Source of the DNA: Saprospiraceae bacterium
GTDB lineage: Bacteria; Bacteroidota; Bacteroidia; Chitinophagales; Saprospiraceae
DNA: 64,000 nucleotides
Direction of reading: 5' to 3'
Assembly: GCA_016706365.1 (NCBI GenBank)
Contig: JADJJU010000023.1
Coordinates: forward strand, 248,001 to 312,000
Below are positions 8,942 to 17,739 of this stretch, piece after piece. Each line of letters begins with the position of its first letter. Position 1 is the stretch's first letter. The translations under genes and the position numbers were made by a program. A model generated the notes under the pieces. It saw only the letters and a list, made by a program, of their open reading frames with translations, was not told the DNA's origin and made no database searches.

Positions 8942-9484
8942 ATGAAGCAGTTTTTGAATTTCAAGGTGATATTGAGCCTTTGGCTCTTTATCGGAATGAG
9001 TGTTGTTGCTCAGGCTCAACAAAGTGATGACGAGGCAACTGAAGCGCGAGCTACAGTGGTTCAGCAGATTGTTGTTTCACAAGAGGCGGATCTTGAGTTT
9101 GATTTAGTGAGCCCTGGAGTTGCTAAGACTATCTCTCATTCAGGGCCTACATTGGTAAGTGCAGGTACCGTTACCGGAGCTGAAGCCAGGGGTGTCTTTA
9201 CTGTGTCTGCAGGTGAAGGTACAAGTGTGGATTTGTCGTACACCTTTCCTACTGTCTTGGTAAATGCTACCTTAGATGAATTACCAATTTCTTTTACATC
9301 AGGATGGGGCGAAGCAAATGACAATACCGCCACTGATCCTGTAACTATGGCTGGAACTACTAATATTGATGAATTTCCAGCTGGCCTCGTGTATGTGATG
9401 TTAGGTGGAACAGTTACTCCAGCTTTAAGCCAAGCTCCAGGCTTGTATACAGCAGATGTAACTTTGACAGCTGAATACAATTGA
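8942..9484 (+). CDS. DUF4402-like secreted subunit, candidate major subunit
   Basis: This 180-residue protein starts at ATG 8942 (MKQFLNF); the frame is open back to 8873 but the upstream part is a poor start. The signal peptide ends at VVAQAQ (about 26). The mature domain follows DUF4402: VVQQIVVSQEADLEFDLVSPG, then GAEARGVFTVSAGEG, closing with PGLYTADVTLTAEYN. Related proteins in Proteobacteria are secreted beta-sandwich subunits. A strong hairpin terminator follows at once, so this would be the last and possibly most abundant product of the first transcript. That is why it is the best guess for the main structural subunit. Confidence 0.7.
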   Translation: MKQFLNFKVILSLWLFIGMSVVAQAQQSDDEATEARATVVQQIVVSQEADLEFDLVSPGVAKTISHSGPTLVSAGTVTGAEARGVFTVSAGEGTSVDLSYTFPTVLVNATLDELPISFTSGWGEANDNTATDPVTMAGTTNIDEFPAGLVYVMLGGTVTPALSQAPGLYTADVTLTAEYN

Positions 9485-9504
9485 TCTGATCAATAATATT
9501 CTCA

Positions 9505-9546
9505 AAAATTAGGGTTGTGTACAAAAGTGTACACAATCCTAATTTT
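9505..9546 (+). terminator. strong hairpin between subunit and chaperone genes
   Basis: An 18-base stem with one G-U pair has arms at 9505-9522 and 9529-9546 and a 6-base loop. The right arm ends in AATTTT. The near-perfect symmetry with A and T tracts makes it work in both directions. It separates the subunit genes from the chaperone and usher genes and could limit read-through, giving more subunit than assembly machinery. Confidence 0.8.
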
Positions 9547-9614
9547 CATCACTAGGTAACAACTTAAAGCAAGCCATCGAATTGGCAAATTATTCCAGTA
9601 AAATTTTCACAATT

Positions 9615-10469
9615 ATGAAAACTACATTCAGATTCAGAGACATTCAAAATCTCATCCTTTTCACTGCGATTTTATGTTTATTCTCAGAGATTCAGGCTCA
9701 GGTATCTCTGGCACCATCAGCTCTCTTTATAGATGAAAAAAGTGGTATCGCAAATTTGTATATTAGTAATCGTTCGACGACTACTCAGGAAATTATAGTG
9801 TCCTTTGTGTTTGGATATCCGGGCTCTGATGAAAAAGGCAATCTTGTCATGCAATATGATGATCCACTTGCAGCCGGGACGTTCGGATTGGATTCGTACA
9901 TCCGTGCATTTCCAAGAAGCTTTATTCTGGAACCCAATCAACAACAGACTGTAAGAATACAGGTCAGACCATCCGCTACTATGAAAGATGGATTTTACTT
10001 CACACGTATCAAAGTCCACTCCAGTCCTGAAGTACCTGCGCTTGCTGAAAATTCGAATGACGCGATTAATGCACAGATTTCATTCAAATTTGAACAGGTT
10101 ACTGCAGTTTTTTATAAAAAAGGTAAAGTTGAGACAGGACTGAAAGTTAGTGATCTGGAATTGGAGCAAACAGAAAAGGAATTGATTGTCATTCCGGTTC
10201 TTGAAAGACTGGGCAATGCACCGTTTATCGGTACATTCACTGCAAGGCTCATGGATTCAAACGGTATTGTTGTGAGTGAAGCTCAAACTTCCACTACAGC
10301 TTATTTTGATACAAAAAGACGATTATCCCTGAATACAGAAAACTTACAAGCTGGGTATTATAAACTGGAGCTAAACTTCATGACAAAGAGAAAAGATATG
10401 GCAAGCACTGACCTGATTCAGGCGCCTGATGTGATTTACACTGTTCATGTTGAATTGCCCTTAAGGTAA
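9615..10469 (+). CDS. PapD-like periplasmic fimbrial chaperone
   Basis: This 284-residue protein starts at ATG 9615 (MKTTFRF); the open frame begins 33 bases earlier. The signal peptide ends at SEIQAQ (about 29). Two Ig-like domains follow. The first (about 30-155) shows the chaperone pattern VSLAPSALFIDEKSG, NLYISNRS, FILEPNQQQTVRIQVRP and DGFYFTRIKV, matching the part of PapD-type chaperones that donates a strand to subunits. The second (about 165-284) ends in YTVHVELPLR. The Arg near the N-terminus of classical PapD is not evident here, so it belongs to a divergent branch. Its role is to hold secreted subunits in the periplasm for the usher encoded next. Confidence 0.75.
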   Translation: MKTTFRFRDIQNLILFTAILCLFSEIQAQVSLAPSALFIDEKSGIANLYISNRSTTTQEIIVSFVFGYPGSDEKGNLVMQYDDPLAAGTFGLDSYIRAFPRSFILEPNQQQTVRIQVRPSATMKDGFYFTRIKVHSSPEVPALAENSNDAINAQISFKFEQVTAVFYKKGKVETGLKVSDLELEQTEKELIVIPVLERLGNAPFIGTFTARLMDSNGIVVSEAQTSTTAYFDTKRRLSLNTENLQAGYYKLELNFMTKRKDMASTDLIQAPDVIYTVHVELPLR

Positions 10470-10517
10470 GTTGAAGTGGTTACTGAGATTTAGAAAAAGG
10501 AAGTAGAAGAATTAGGA

Positions 10518-10537
10518 AAGGAGCAAAAAGGCTCCTT
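10518..10537 (+). terminator. weak hairpin between chaperone and usher genes
   Basis: AAGGAGC and GCTCCTT form a perfect 7-base stem with a 6-base loop, followed only by TAATTTG. The lack of a T run makes it a weak terminator or a processing site. Confidence 0.35.
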
Positions 10538-10634
10538 AATTTGAAAAGATAAGAAAACTATATGACTAATAAGATTCTATTCTTACGGATACGTATTATT
10601 ATCAACTCATTAAAACAATAAGGATGTTGAATTC

Positions 10635-13337
10635 ATGACACTTTCCGGCAGCCATATTATCCCTTTTGTTTCCACCCTTCAGGCAATTTTGTTGCATGTA
10701 AGGGTTGTTTTTTGTAGGCCATTGGCGAATATATTTTTACGGGGAATAGTAATTTTCTTAATAAGTGTACCCACTTTGTTAGCACAAGATCAGGATCAGG
10801 AAGAATTACTCCTCAGCTTCAGACATCCGGGAATTGGTAGTGAATACGTGGGTGTTATTTATGATTATTCTAATGGACAATATTATTTGCCTGTTTTGGA
10901 ATTGTTCAGATATTTTGAGGTTTATAACCAGCCCAGAATGTCTGATTTCACAGTAGAAGGGAATTTTCTTAGTCCCGATCAGGTATACAAAATTGACCTC
11001 GGGCAACAATTGATTTCATTTTCAAAAGAAATCCATACTCTAGAACAATCAGATTTTCGTATCGGGTCATTAGATTATTATTTAAGCCCAAAAATTTTTG
11101 AAACTGTTTTTGGTTTGACATTCACAGTCAATACCATGCAACTTACTTTACGGTTAGAAACTGCGCACAAATTGCCCATTCAGGCTCGCAGAGAAAGGGA
11201 AGGGTACCGGGCTGGTTTATTAGACCAAGATTCTATTACTGAGTCAGAAAGTATCAGAATCCCAAGGAAAAGGAAATGGCTCTCAGGTGCAATGTTGGAT
11301 TACAATATTTCAAGTGAGTTTAGAGGAAAAAACTTTGGGCTTTCCTATAATCTTGGCTTAGGGGCGGAAATTCTGGGAGGGGATATTCAGGGAAGAGTTT
11401 TGGGATATACGACTTCCGAAGGACTAGCTGCAATACAACTAAATAATGTGTTCTGGCGATACGTAGTCAGGGATAATGCAATTTTCTCAAATATTATGCT
11501 GGGTCAAATGAATACAACTGGTCTTGATTTCAGGCCAATGAGGGGAATTTCAATTTCAAATGAACCTGTCGAACCCAGAAGGATGTATGATGCCTATAAC
11601 CTGGATGGATATACAGAACCTGATTCTGAGGTGGAGCTTTATTTAAATGAAAGACTAGTTCAATTTGTGAGGGCAGATGCGCTGGGATATTACAGATTTG
11701 ATATTCCGTTGACATATGGAAGTTCCAGAGTTCGGATAAGAATCTATACGCCTGATGGACAGATCAAAGAATTGGATCGTCAGATTCAGGTACCATTTAA
11801 TTTTTTACCAAAGGGAGTTTTTCAATATCAATTGCAGGCCGGAACCCCGGAACAAGCATTTCATATTGAAAATTCGGATGGTATTATTACGCAGGGAAAT
11901 ATTGCTTACGGTGTCAATAATTGGCTTACAATGAAGTTGGGTACAGATTATCTCAGCAGTGATCCATTCCAGACAAAACCAATTGTATATGGGAACCTCA
12001 ACGCCAGAATAGCAAAGCAATATTTGATGAGTATGGACATTGCACCTTCTGCTTTTTACAGATTGAACGGAAGTGTTTTATATCCCTCAAATCAAAGTCT
12101 GAATGTAACCTACACCAAATTTACAGGACAGGGTGTATTCAATTTTAGAAATGCCTTGGAAGAATTTACTGCTAATTATTTCCTGCCAATCCAGCTGAAT
12201 AAAATCAGCCTTGGAATAGTATTGGGTGCAGAACATGTTGTTTTCGAAGAAATAACAACTACCAGACTTAGAACAGACCTCAATCTTAGAATTGGGAGGC
12301 TTAATTTGCGATTAAATTACAGAGATGCCATTTTCACTACTAATAATGCTACTCTGAATGGAGAGGGTCAGCTTACAGGAGCCCTGACTTATAATTTGAT
12401 CCGAACTCCGGGACTACCTGTTTTTTTTCATGGTCTTTTCATGAGAGGGCAAATGGTATATGATACCAGAGAGAAACAATTGCTGCGATCAGAGCTGCAG
12501 GTTTCCAAGACTATTAAAAAAACCGGCAGGTTTAATGTAAGCGTAGGATATAATCATGCATTTAAAAACGCAACATTTGATGCAGGGCTAATTATTGATT
12601 TCAAATCATTCAGATCAACGTCTACATTAAGAGTTATGGGAGATCAAACCTCCTTTCGACAGTCATTGAATGGTTCTATTGGGATGGATATACCCAATAA
12701 ATATGTTACCGCTTCCAATCGTGAACAGATAGGCAGAGCTTCTGCTTCTGTGCTGCTGTTTATCGACAATAATGGTTCCGGAAAATATGACACGGGAGAT
12801 GAACTGCTTCCTCACAAAGCTTTTAAACTGGATCGTACAGCTTTATCAGTCGTTGGCAGGGATTGTATTATAAGGTTGAACCAATTACAGTCATACCATA
12901 AATACACACTTACTATCAATCGGAATGTATTATCTGACCCCACACTTGTGCCACTTCATGCACAATACTCAATAATCATGGATCCCAATCAGCACAAGAG
13001 AATAGAGATTCCTTTTTACCGGGGAGGAATAGTAGAAGGTACTATTTATTTTGAAAAAAATGGGGAATTCAAAGGCTTGGGAGGATTGCGCATCCGAATC
13101 ATAGGACAGGATTCAAAATTCGATACAGAAATAAGGACTTTTTCCAATGGTGGATTTTATGCAATGGATATTCCACCCGGGAGGTATAAAATTGAGGTAG
13201 ATCCGGTTCAGCTTAAAATATTGGATGCAACCTACAAAGAAGAGGCTCTTTTCTTTGAAATAAGACCCAATGCAGTCGGTGATGCTTTGGAAAATCTGGA
13301 TATTTATCTGGTTAAGGACCTAAAATCTTCCAAATAA
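10635..13337 (+). CDS. usher-like outer membrane fibre assembly protein
   Basis: This 900-residue protein has a signal peptide ending near TLLAQ (about 51). An N-terminal periplasmic domain (about 55-185) precedes beta-barrel strands with many aromatic ends. An inserted Ig-like domain at about 309-382 shows GYTEPDSEVELYLNERL, YRFDIPLTYGSSRVRI and YTPDGQIKELDRQIQVP, the usher plug pattern. More barrel strands run to about 680, followed by two C-terminal beta domains (FIDNNGSGKYDTGDE near 710; EGTIYFEKNGEFKG near 800). Ushers form the outer membrane pore through which subunits are polymerised. At 900 residues its length fits ushers. Assignment rests on the plug-like domain, the overall layout and the adjacent PapD-like gene. 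Confidence 0.7.
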   Translation: MTLSGSHIIPFVSTLQAILLHVRVVFCRPLANIFLRGIVIFLISVPTLLAQDQDQEELLLSFRHPGIGSEYVGVIYDYSNGQYYLPVLELFRYFEVYNQPRMSDFTVEGNFLSPDQVYKIDLGQQLISFSKEIHTLEQSDFRIGSLDYYLSPKIFETVFGLTFTVNTMQLTLRLETAHKLPIQARREREGYRAGLLDQDSITESESIRIPRKRKWLSGAMLDYNISSEFRGKNFGLSYNLGLGAEILGGDIQGRVLGYTTSEGLAAIQLNNVFWRYVVRDNAIFSNIMLGQMNTTGLDFRPMRGISISNEPVEPRRMYDAYNLDGYTEPDSEVELYLNERLVQFVRADALGYYRFDIPLTYGSSRVRIRIYTPDGQIKELDRQIQVPFNFLPKGVFQYQLQAGTPEQAFHIENSDGIITQGNIAYGVNNWLTMKLGTDYLSSDPFQTKPIVYGNLNARIAKQYLMSMDIAPSAFYRLNGSVLYPSNQSLNVTYTKFTGQGVFNFRNALEEFTANYFLPIQLNKISLGIVLGAEHVVFEEITTTRLRTDLNLRIGRLNLRLNYRDAIFTTNNATLNGEGQLTGALTYNLIRTPGLPVFFHGLFMRGQMVYDTREKQLLRSELQVSKTIKKTGRFNVSVGYNHAFKNATFDAGLIIDFKSFRSTSTLRVMGDQTSFRQSLNGSIGMDIPNKYVTASNREQIGRASASVLLFIDNNGSGKYDTGDELLPHKAFKLDRTALSVVGRDCIIRLNQLQSYHKYTLTINRNVLSDPTLVPLHAQYSIIMDPNQHKRIEIPFYRGGIVEGTIYFEKNGEFKGLGGLRIRIIGQDSKFDTEIRTFSNGGFYAMDIPPGRYKIEVDPVQLKILDATYKEEALFFEIRPNAVGDALENLDIYLVKDLKSSK

Positions 13338-13489
13338 TCGAAACAAGTAATGATTGGCTACCTGCTTTATAATGCTGAATTCTAAGTGCATTAATTCTAA
13401 AGTTGCCTTTCTTTTTTCGATCTTGTGAAAATAATCTTGCCCATTAACTAAAGCAATTCCTGTAATAAGTTCATACTATCAGCGTGAGT

Positions 13490-15271
13490 TTATTCAATTA
13501 TTATTTTTTTTGTGAGCTCAGTATTGTTTAGTTCGAATTTAATCAGATAAACACCTTTATCAAGAAAAGAAAGATCGAGGGTATTTTTGCCAGAAAGATT
13601 AAATGATTGAATCTGCTTGCCTGACACTGTGCTAATACGTGCTGAACTGATAGGATATTCTGATTCATTTTTGATGTAAATCAGTCCGTCTGTAGGATTG
13701 GGATAAACAGAAACAGCATTCGAAACAGAATCTTCATCAGTACCTGTCTCAATTATTTCGACGCACTCAGAGGTACCTGTGCAGCCATCAGCTAATGTTA
13801 TCAGGACTGAATAGTTGCCACTCACAGTGGGAATATAAGATTGACCATTAGCACCCGGAATATTTTCACCTGTATCACAGTTTATCCATTGGTAAGTTGC
13901 TGCAGATTGAAGTACAATTATACTGTTTTCGAATACAGTAATTGGAACAATCAGTTCTTCTACATTTAACTGAAGAATGACAATACTGTCACAACCATTT
14001 TCTGAGGTTAGAGTAACGGTATACATTCCGGATTCTGAAAAAGATTCAGCACCAACAGAATAATTCTGACCTTCACATATAGATGCTGTTATTGAAGAAC
14101 TTTGAACAGGATTAACTTCCAAAGTAAGAAGGACGGTACTGTCGCATCTGTCATTACCTAAGAGCCGAACGGTATATGTTCCTTCAATTGAAAATTCAGT
14201 TCCTCCAATGGAAACAGATTCACCTTCGCATATTGAAACCTGTGTTTCAGTAACTTCAGCTGTACACAAATTATTTTCATAGAAATTCAAATTCCCATTT
14301 CCGGCAAATACAAACAAATCTGAATCTCCATCACCATTTATATCTGCAAGAACAGGAAATGAAAACTGCGTTTCCCCTTCCATTGTTGGTAGCCCAAAGG
14401 GTGATTCCAATATATTATTGAAAACGGGCCTGCCACCAGGACTGGCTTGATTCAAATGGACATATATAACATTAACAGAATCGGCCGGAATTAAAAGTGC
14501 AGTTCCTAACAAATCCATATCTCCATCATTATCAATATCACCGCCGCATAATATCTCCATATTAACATTGGGTTCGAGTCCATATGGATTATCGTACCAG
14601 CCAATAAAGTCCGGTTCTGATTCTGTACCTTCATTCTTGGCATAAAAGTAAATGGGAATGTCCGGGCCGAATTCTTCAGCAAAGTCAGGGTTCAATCCAC
14701 TCATTAACAAATCCAAATCGCCATCACTATCCAAATCGACCAGCTCAGGAATCAGTATACTTTCAGGAACAAAATCCCACAAATCAAATGTATTCATTCT
14801 GATGACCTCGAATGTTTCATCATTTTGAGATTTGATATAAGTCAGGGTACGATTGCCAATAAAATCCACTTCAGCACTCACAATAAAATCAGCTTTCTTA
14901 TCACCATTCAGATCTCCCACACTGGGAAAGAAATAGCCAAGCGGAAATGGAAAGTCTGAAAACACTTCTTTCCTTTCAGCGAATTCAGGATTCCAGGTGT
15001 CCCCTACATTTTCCTGCATTTCAATAAAGTAAGTAATACTTTCCCATCCCTGTTCGAAATCAGGGTCAATTACATCTATTCCTATCAGAAACAAATCCAG
15101 ATCATCATCTCCGTCAAAATCAAAAAACATTATTTTTTGAGCTGACCTTGATCCGTCCTCTTTTGCTAACTCTATACCAAATGGTGAGGAAGAATGAAAA
15201 GAGAATTGCTGGCCCAAAATTAAAGATGTTAGTAATTGGCTCAGCAAAATGAGGTATAATGACTTATTCAT
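13490..15271 (-). CDS. T9SS-exported protein with FG-GAP/VCBS-type repeats
   Basis: This 593-residue exported protein has a signal peptide ending near LILGQQ (about 22). Residues 45-330 hold five calcium-loop repeats such as FDFDGDDDLDLF, DLDSDGDLDLLMSG, DIDNDGDMDLLG and DINGDGDSDLFVF, as in FG-GAP/VCBS beta-propellers. Two tandem CEG...GCDS modules follow, then a T9SS type A sorting domain (VYPNPTDGLIYIK, LDKGVYLIKFEL). It is probably a surface protein. Its start overlaps the stop of the upstream gene by 4 bases, so it is the last gene of a leftward operon that faces the usher gene. Confidence 0.8.
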   Translation of the reverse strand: MNKSLYLILLSQLLTSLILGQQFSFHSSSPFGIELAKEDGSRSAQKIMFFDFDGDDDLDLFLIGIDVIDPDFEQGWESITYFIEMQENVGDTWNPEFAERKEVFSDFPFPLGYFFPSVGDLNGDKKADFIVSAEVDFIGNRTLTYIKSQNDETFEVIRMNTFDLWDFVPESILIPELVDLDSDGDLDLLMSGLNPDFAEEFGPDIPIYFYAKNEGTESEPDFIGWYDNPYGLEPNVNMEILCGGDIDNDGDMDLLGTALLIPADSVNVIYVHLNQASPGGRPVFNNILESPFGLPTMEGETQFSFPVLADINGDGDSDLFVFAGNGNLNFYENNLCTAEVTETQVSICEGESVSIGGTEFSIEGTYTVRLLGNDRCDSTVLLTLEVNPVQSSSITASICEGQNYSVGAESFSESGMYTVTLTSENGCDSIVILQLNVEELIVPITVFENSIIVLQSAATYQWINCDTGENIPGANGQSYIPTVSGNYSVLITLADGCTGTSECVEIIETGTDEDSVSNAVSVYPNPTDGLIYIKNESEYPISSARISTVSGKQIQSFNLSGKNTLDLSFLDKGVYLIKFELNNTELTKKIIIE

Positions 15272-15768
15272 AATGTAGTATTTAAATCACAGTTATCGAT
15301 AGAATTGAAGGTTAATGGGGGTTTACGTTTGACAGTGTAAGTAAAATGGGATGTATTATATTTTTGAACATCAGTCTTTTCGAGCAATTTTCCATTTGAA
15401 TACATATGTATCTGAACTCTAAATAAATCTTCTGAATTATCATGTATCCATTCTGGACCATCATAAACATAGATTTTAGTCCCCCGGGCGATTAATATTT
15501 CTTGATTAACATTCCATACAATGTCATAATCGCACGTATCTGGACGTACTTTTTGATGGCTCATGATCAACCTGCCTGTATAATTGTAAGAGGTGTCATC
15601 TATGTTTATAGTAACCTTAAGCTTACCCAGAATTGGCGCCTGTTCCTTACAATCTTTGATGGCCACCGAGGTATTAGTTGATGCATCAGGACCAAATGAT
15701 GATGTAGCTAATAAGAGAAATACTCCAATGGCAATCATTGAGAGGATAGGTTTTGCCTTGTTTTGCAT
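15268..15768 (-). CDS. exported protein of unknown function
   Basis: This 166-residue protein has an N-terminal hydrophobic segment (about 8-25, ATSSFG end) that is probably a signal peptide. The mature part looks beta-rich (KLKVTINIDDTSYNYTGRL, TKIYVYDGPEWI). No family was recognised. It overlaps the downstream T9SS gene by 4 bases and the upstream VanZ-like gene by 34 bases, so the three are probably co-transcribed. No catalytic residues stand out. Confidence 0.65.
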   Translation of the reverse strand: MQNKAKPILSMIAIGVFLLLATSSFGPDASTNTSVAIKDCKEQAPILGKLKVTINIDDTSYNYTGRLIMSHQKVRPDTCDYDIVWNVNQEILIARGTKIYVYDGPEWIHDNSEDLFRVQIHMYSNGKLLEKTDVQKYNTSHFTYTVKRKPPLTFNSIDNCDLNTTL

Positions 15769-16192
15769 GTGTAATGTTTAATAAGGATGAAGAATATAGG
15801 TATGCTGGCTGCGATGATAAGAAAGAGAAGGTCCAGGACATCAAAAGTGCCCCGAATGAACCCAAACCATTGAAAAATTTCCATTGCAATTCCACAAAAA
15901 ATAGTTGCCAGTACCCAGAGCATACTTTTTTTATGCAGTTTGAAATCCCATATAAATAATACCAGAGTTGTTAAGGACAGCATCCATAAAGCATCCGGAA
16001 GAGAAAATTTAATCCATTGTGGTAACAGATTCCCGGGAATCAGATTCTGGAAAAAAGCCAGCACTTTCCTTGATTTATTGTAGCTATCCATTGATTGAGA
16101 AAAATCGATTCCGACCTGCTGCTTAGATAGATTAATAAGCCGAGAAGCATCGGCAAAACAATCAGAAGTAAAATAACTGCAGGTCTTTTCAT
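15735..16192 (-). pseudogene. VanZ-like membrane protein, frameshifted
   Basis: The downstream frame (15735-16091) encodes 118 residues with IKFSLPDALWMLSLTTLVLF, MEIFQWF and GTFDVLDLL, matching the VanZ-like family of small membrane proteins. A separate frame from ATG 16192 reads MKRPAVILLLIVLPMLLGL and continues to IYLSSRSESIFLNQW before stopping at 16040. Joined, they give the family's usual N-terminal helix plus core. The two frames differ by one missing base somewhere between 16043 and 16090. The shift could be a sequencing error or real inactivation. VanZ itself contributes to teicoplanin resistance in enterococci, but most family members have no known function. Confidence 0.55.
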
Positions 16193-16557
16193 GATAGACG
16201 ATTCTTCATGGATTCTGCAGGCTAATTTACATTTAATTCTTGATTTGCAAATAATTAATTATCAATGCTTTTAGATAAAGTAAAAGTCCTCATATACTAC
16301 ATTTTTCAGAGGAATTGAAATTCGGTTTTTGTTTCACATTTTAAATAATTTCCCGTATGGATTGATGTATAAATTGCTCGTTGTCTGCGCTTTATAATTG
16401 AAAAGTAACTATTTTAACCAGGAATACGTTAATATTATATAGCTGTTTCCTTTTACCTGCTTTAAAATTAAATTGACTGCGTATACATTGGATTAATTTA
16501 CATTCAAACATTGTGCTGGTCTTACGACTGAAATTGTAGGGCTGCGCGTTTAAAATT
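16193..16557. other. divergent spacer, AT-rich
   Basis: About 365 bases lie between the VanZ-like gene and the lipoprotein gene. Promoters for both directions should lie here, but no convincing TTG/TAnnTTTG pair was found. No hidden gene was seen. Confidence 0.4.
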
Positions 16558-16563
16558 GTGAAT

Positions 16564-17301
16564 ATGAAAAGTCCATTTGTTTCTAATAGTCAATTCAGGT
16601 TATTTCTTCCTGTAATATTTATAACCTTTCTCCTTTTTAGCTCCTGTTCCGGCACGAGGCCTATACAGGATGATGTTTACTCATCTTATAATCCTCCACA
16701 ATGGGCACCTGCTTACGGGTACAGAGCTGACACTCGTTATGTTTTCTTTCCTGAGATAGGGCTATACTACGACTTGTATAAAAACAATTATATATATCCA
16801 TATGCTAATTCATGGGTAGTAGTGCAGCGGCTTCCACCTGCTTATTCTTCGTATGACCTGAGAAGACTTCGTCAACAACAATTGACCCACAGAGATAATC
16901 CTCAGCATTATTCCCCCGGAAATCAGGGTTCTATCGGTAATAATCCTCCACAATACACTCCGAGAAGAGGAGCTGTTCCTCCTGCATATACACCGCGGAA
17001 TAATCCCCCGCCAAATCAAGACCCTGAAACAGTCAACCCGCGTGTAAATACACCTCGCAGAGGCAATCAACCTGCTGTCAGGCCTCCTCAGAATACTCCG
17101 GAAAGAAATGAAAGAACAAATCCGTCAAGAACTCCGGTTCAGACTTCATCACGAAAAAGTGGCGATTCTGAAGTAAGGAATCAACAGCCCGTTAGAAGTA
17201 ACCAGGTACCGTCCAGAGTCACACCACCGCAAACAAAGAACCGTGGATCTGAAACACAACCTCCTCGCTCTAATAGCAGGAGAGGAGGCGGTGCAATCTG
17301 A
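16564..17301 (+). CDS. proline/asparagine-rich lipoprotein
   Basis: This protein of about 245 residues starts at ATG 16564 (MKSPFVS), two codons into an open frame that has a GTG at 16558. It carries a lipoprotein signal with the lipobox LFSSC (Cys near 28). Residues 40-95 are a compact aromatic region (YVFFPEIGLYYDLYKNNYIYPY) like that in other small Bacteroidota lipoproteins. From about 105 onward the chain is disordered and rich in Pro, Asn, Arg and Gln. Function is unknown. It probably sits on the outer membrane. A repeat-rich spacer follows. Confidence 0.7.
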   Translation: MKSPFVSNSQFRLFLPVIFITFLLFSSCSGTRPIQDDVYSSYNPPQWAPAYGYRADTRYVFFPEIGLYYDLYKNNYIYPYANSWVVVQRLPPAYSSYDLRRLRQQQLTHRDNPQHYSPGNQGSIGNNPPQYTPRRGAVPPAYTPRNNPPPNQDPETVNPRVNTPRRGNQPAVRPPQNTPERNERTNPSRTPVQTSSRKSGDSEVRNQQPVRSNQVPSRVTPPQTKNRGSETQPPRSNSRRGGGAI

Positions 17302-17348
17302 CGGATGATTTTGCCATTATTCATTCGGCAGGGACGTATGACAATGCG

Positions 17349-17528
17349 TCTCTACATTGCAACCATAAACCAGGCTTTTATTTTTGACTGTTATGTTAAT
17401 CAGGCATCAGGCATCACTCATAATTCATAATTCTTATCCCTCAATCGGCTTTCCGTGTAGAGACAAGATGCAATGTATGGCATCTCTACATTGCAACCAT
17501 AAACCAGGCTTTTATTTTTGGCTGTTAT
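17349..17528. repeat. 46-base direct repeat pair with a hairpin between
   Basis: Copies at 17349-17394 and 17483-17528 both start TCTCTACATTGCAACC and differ by one base. Upstream of the second copy, GTAGAGA (17457-17463) pairs with TCTCTAC (17483-17489). Similar GTAGAGAC/GTCTCTAC palindromes occur as dispersed repeats in other Bacteroidota (recalled, not checked). Confidence 0.75.
17386..17435. repeat. degenerate 7-base tandem array A1
   Basis: After GACTGTT (17386-17392) the sequence runs in phase as CAGGCAT, CAGGCAT, CACTCAT, AATTCAT, AATTCTT from 17401. Neighbouring units differ by a few bases. See the arrays at 17520, 19012, 28866 and 33291. Confidence 0.7.
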
Positions 17529-17612
17529 CTTCATCGTCATCACATAACATATATCTCATATCTCATCTCTTATATCTGGCTGTTCATTCATAATTCATAA
17601 TTCATAATTCAA
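17520..17612. repeat. degenerate 7-base tandem array A2
   Basis: It begins with GGCTGTT (17520). From 17550 the units are TATATCT, CATATCT, CATCTCT, TATATCT, GGCTGTT, CATTCAT, AATTCAT, AATTCAT, AATTCAA, all in one 7-base phase. GGCTGTT at 17578-17584 occupies a unit slot. Confidence 0.75.
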
Positions 17613-17739
17613 AGCTCCCGAATCTGATACGCTCAACAAACACAAAACTGCTACTGTTTGCTTTGTTATTATTGTCAGATATTTGCATCATGAACCGGTT
17701 TTTGATTGCAAATCGTATTTCCATTAAATTCCCCCAATC

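Noticed and set aside
3856..13337. A FimA/Mfa1-type (type V) pilus locus.
   Set aside because: No FimA/Mfa1-like lipoprotein signal or arginine cleavage loop in the subunits; instead chaperone and usher-like genes are present.
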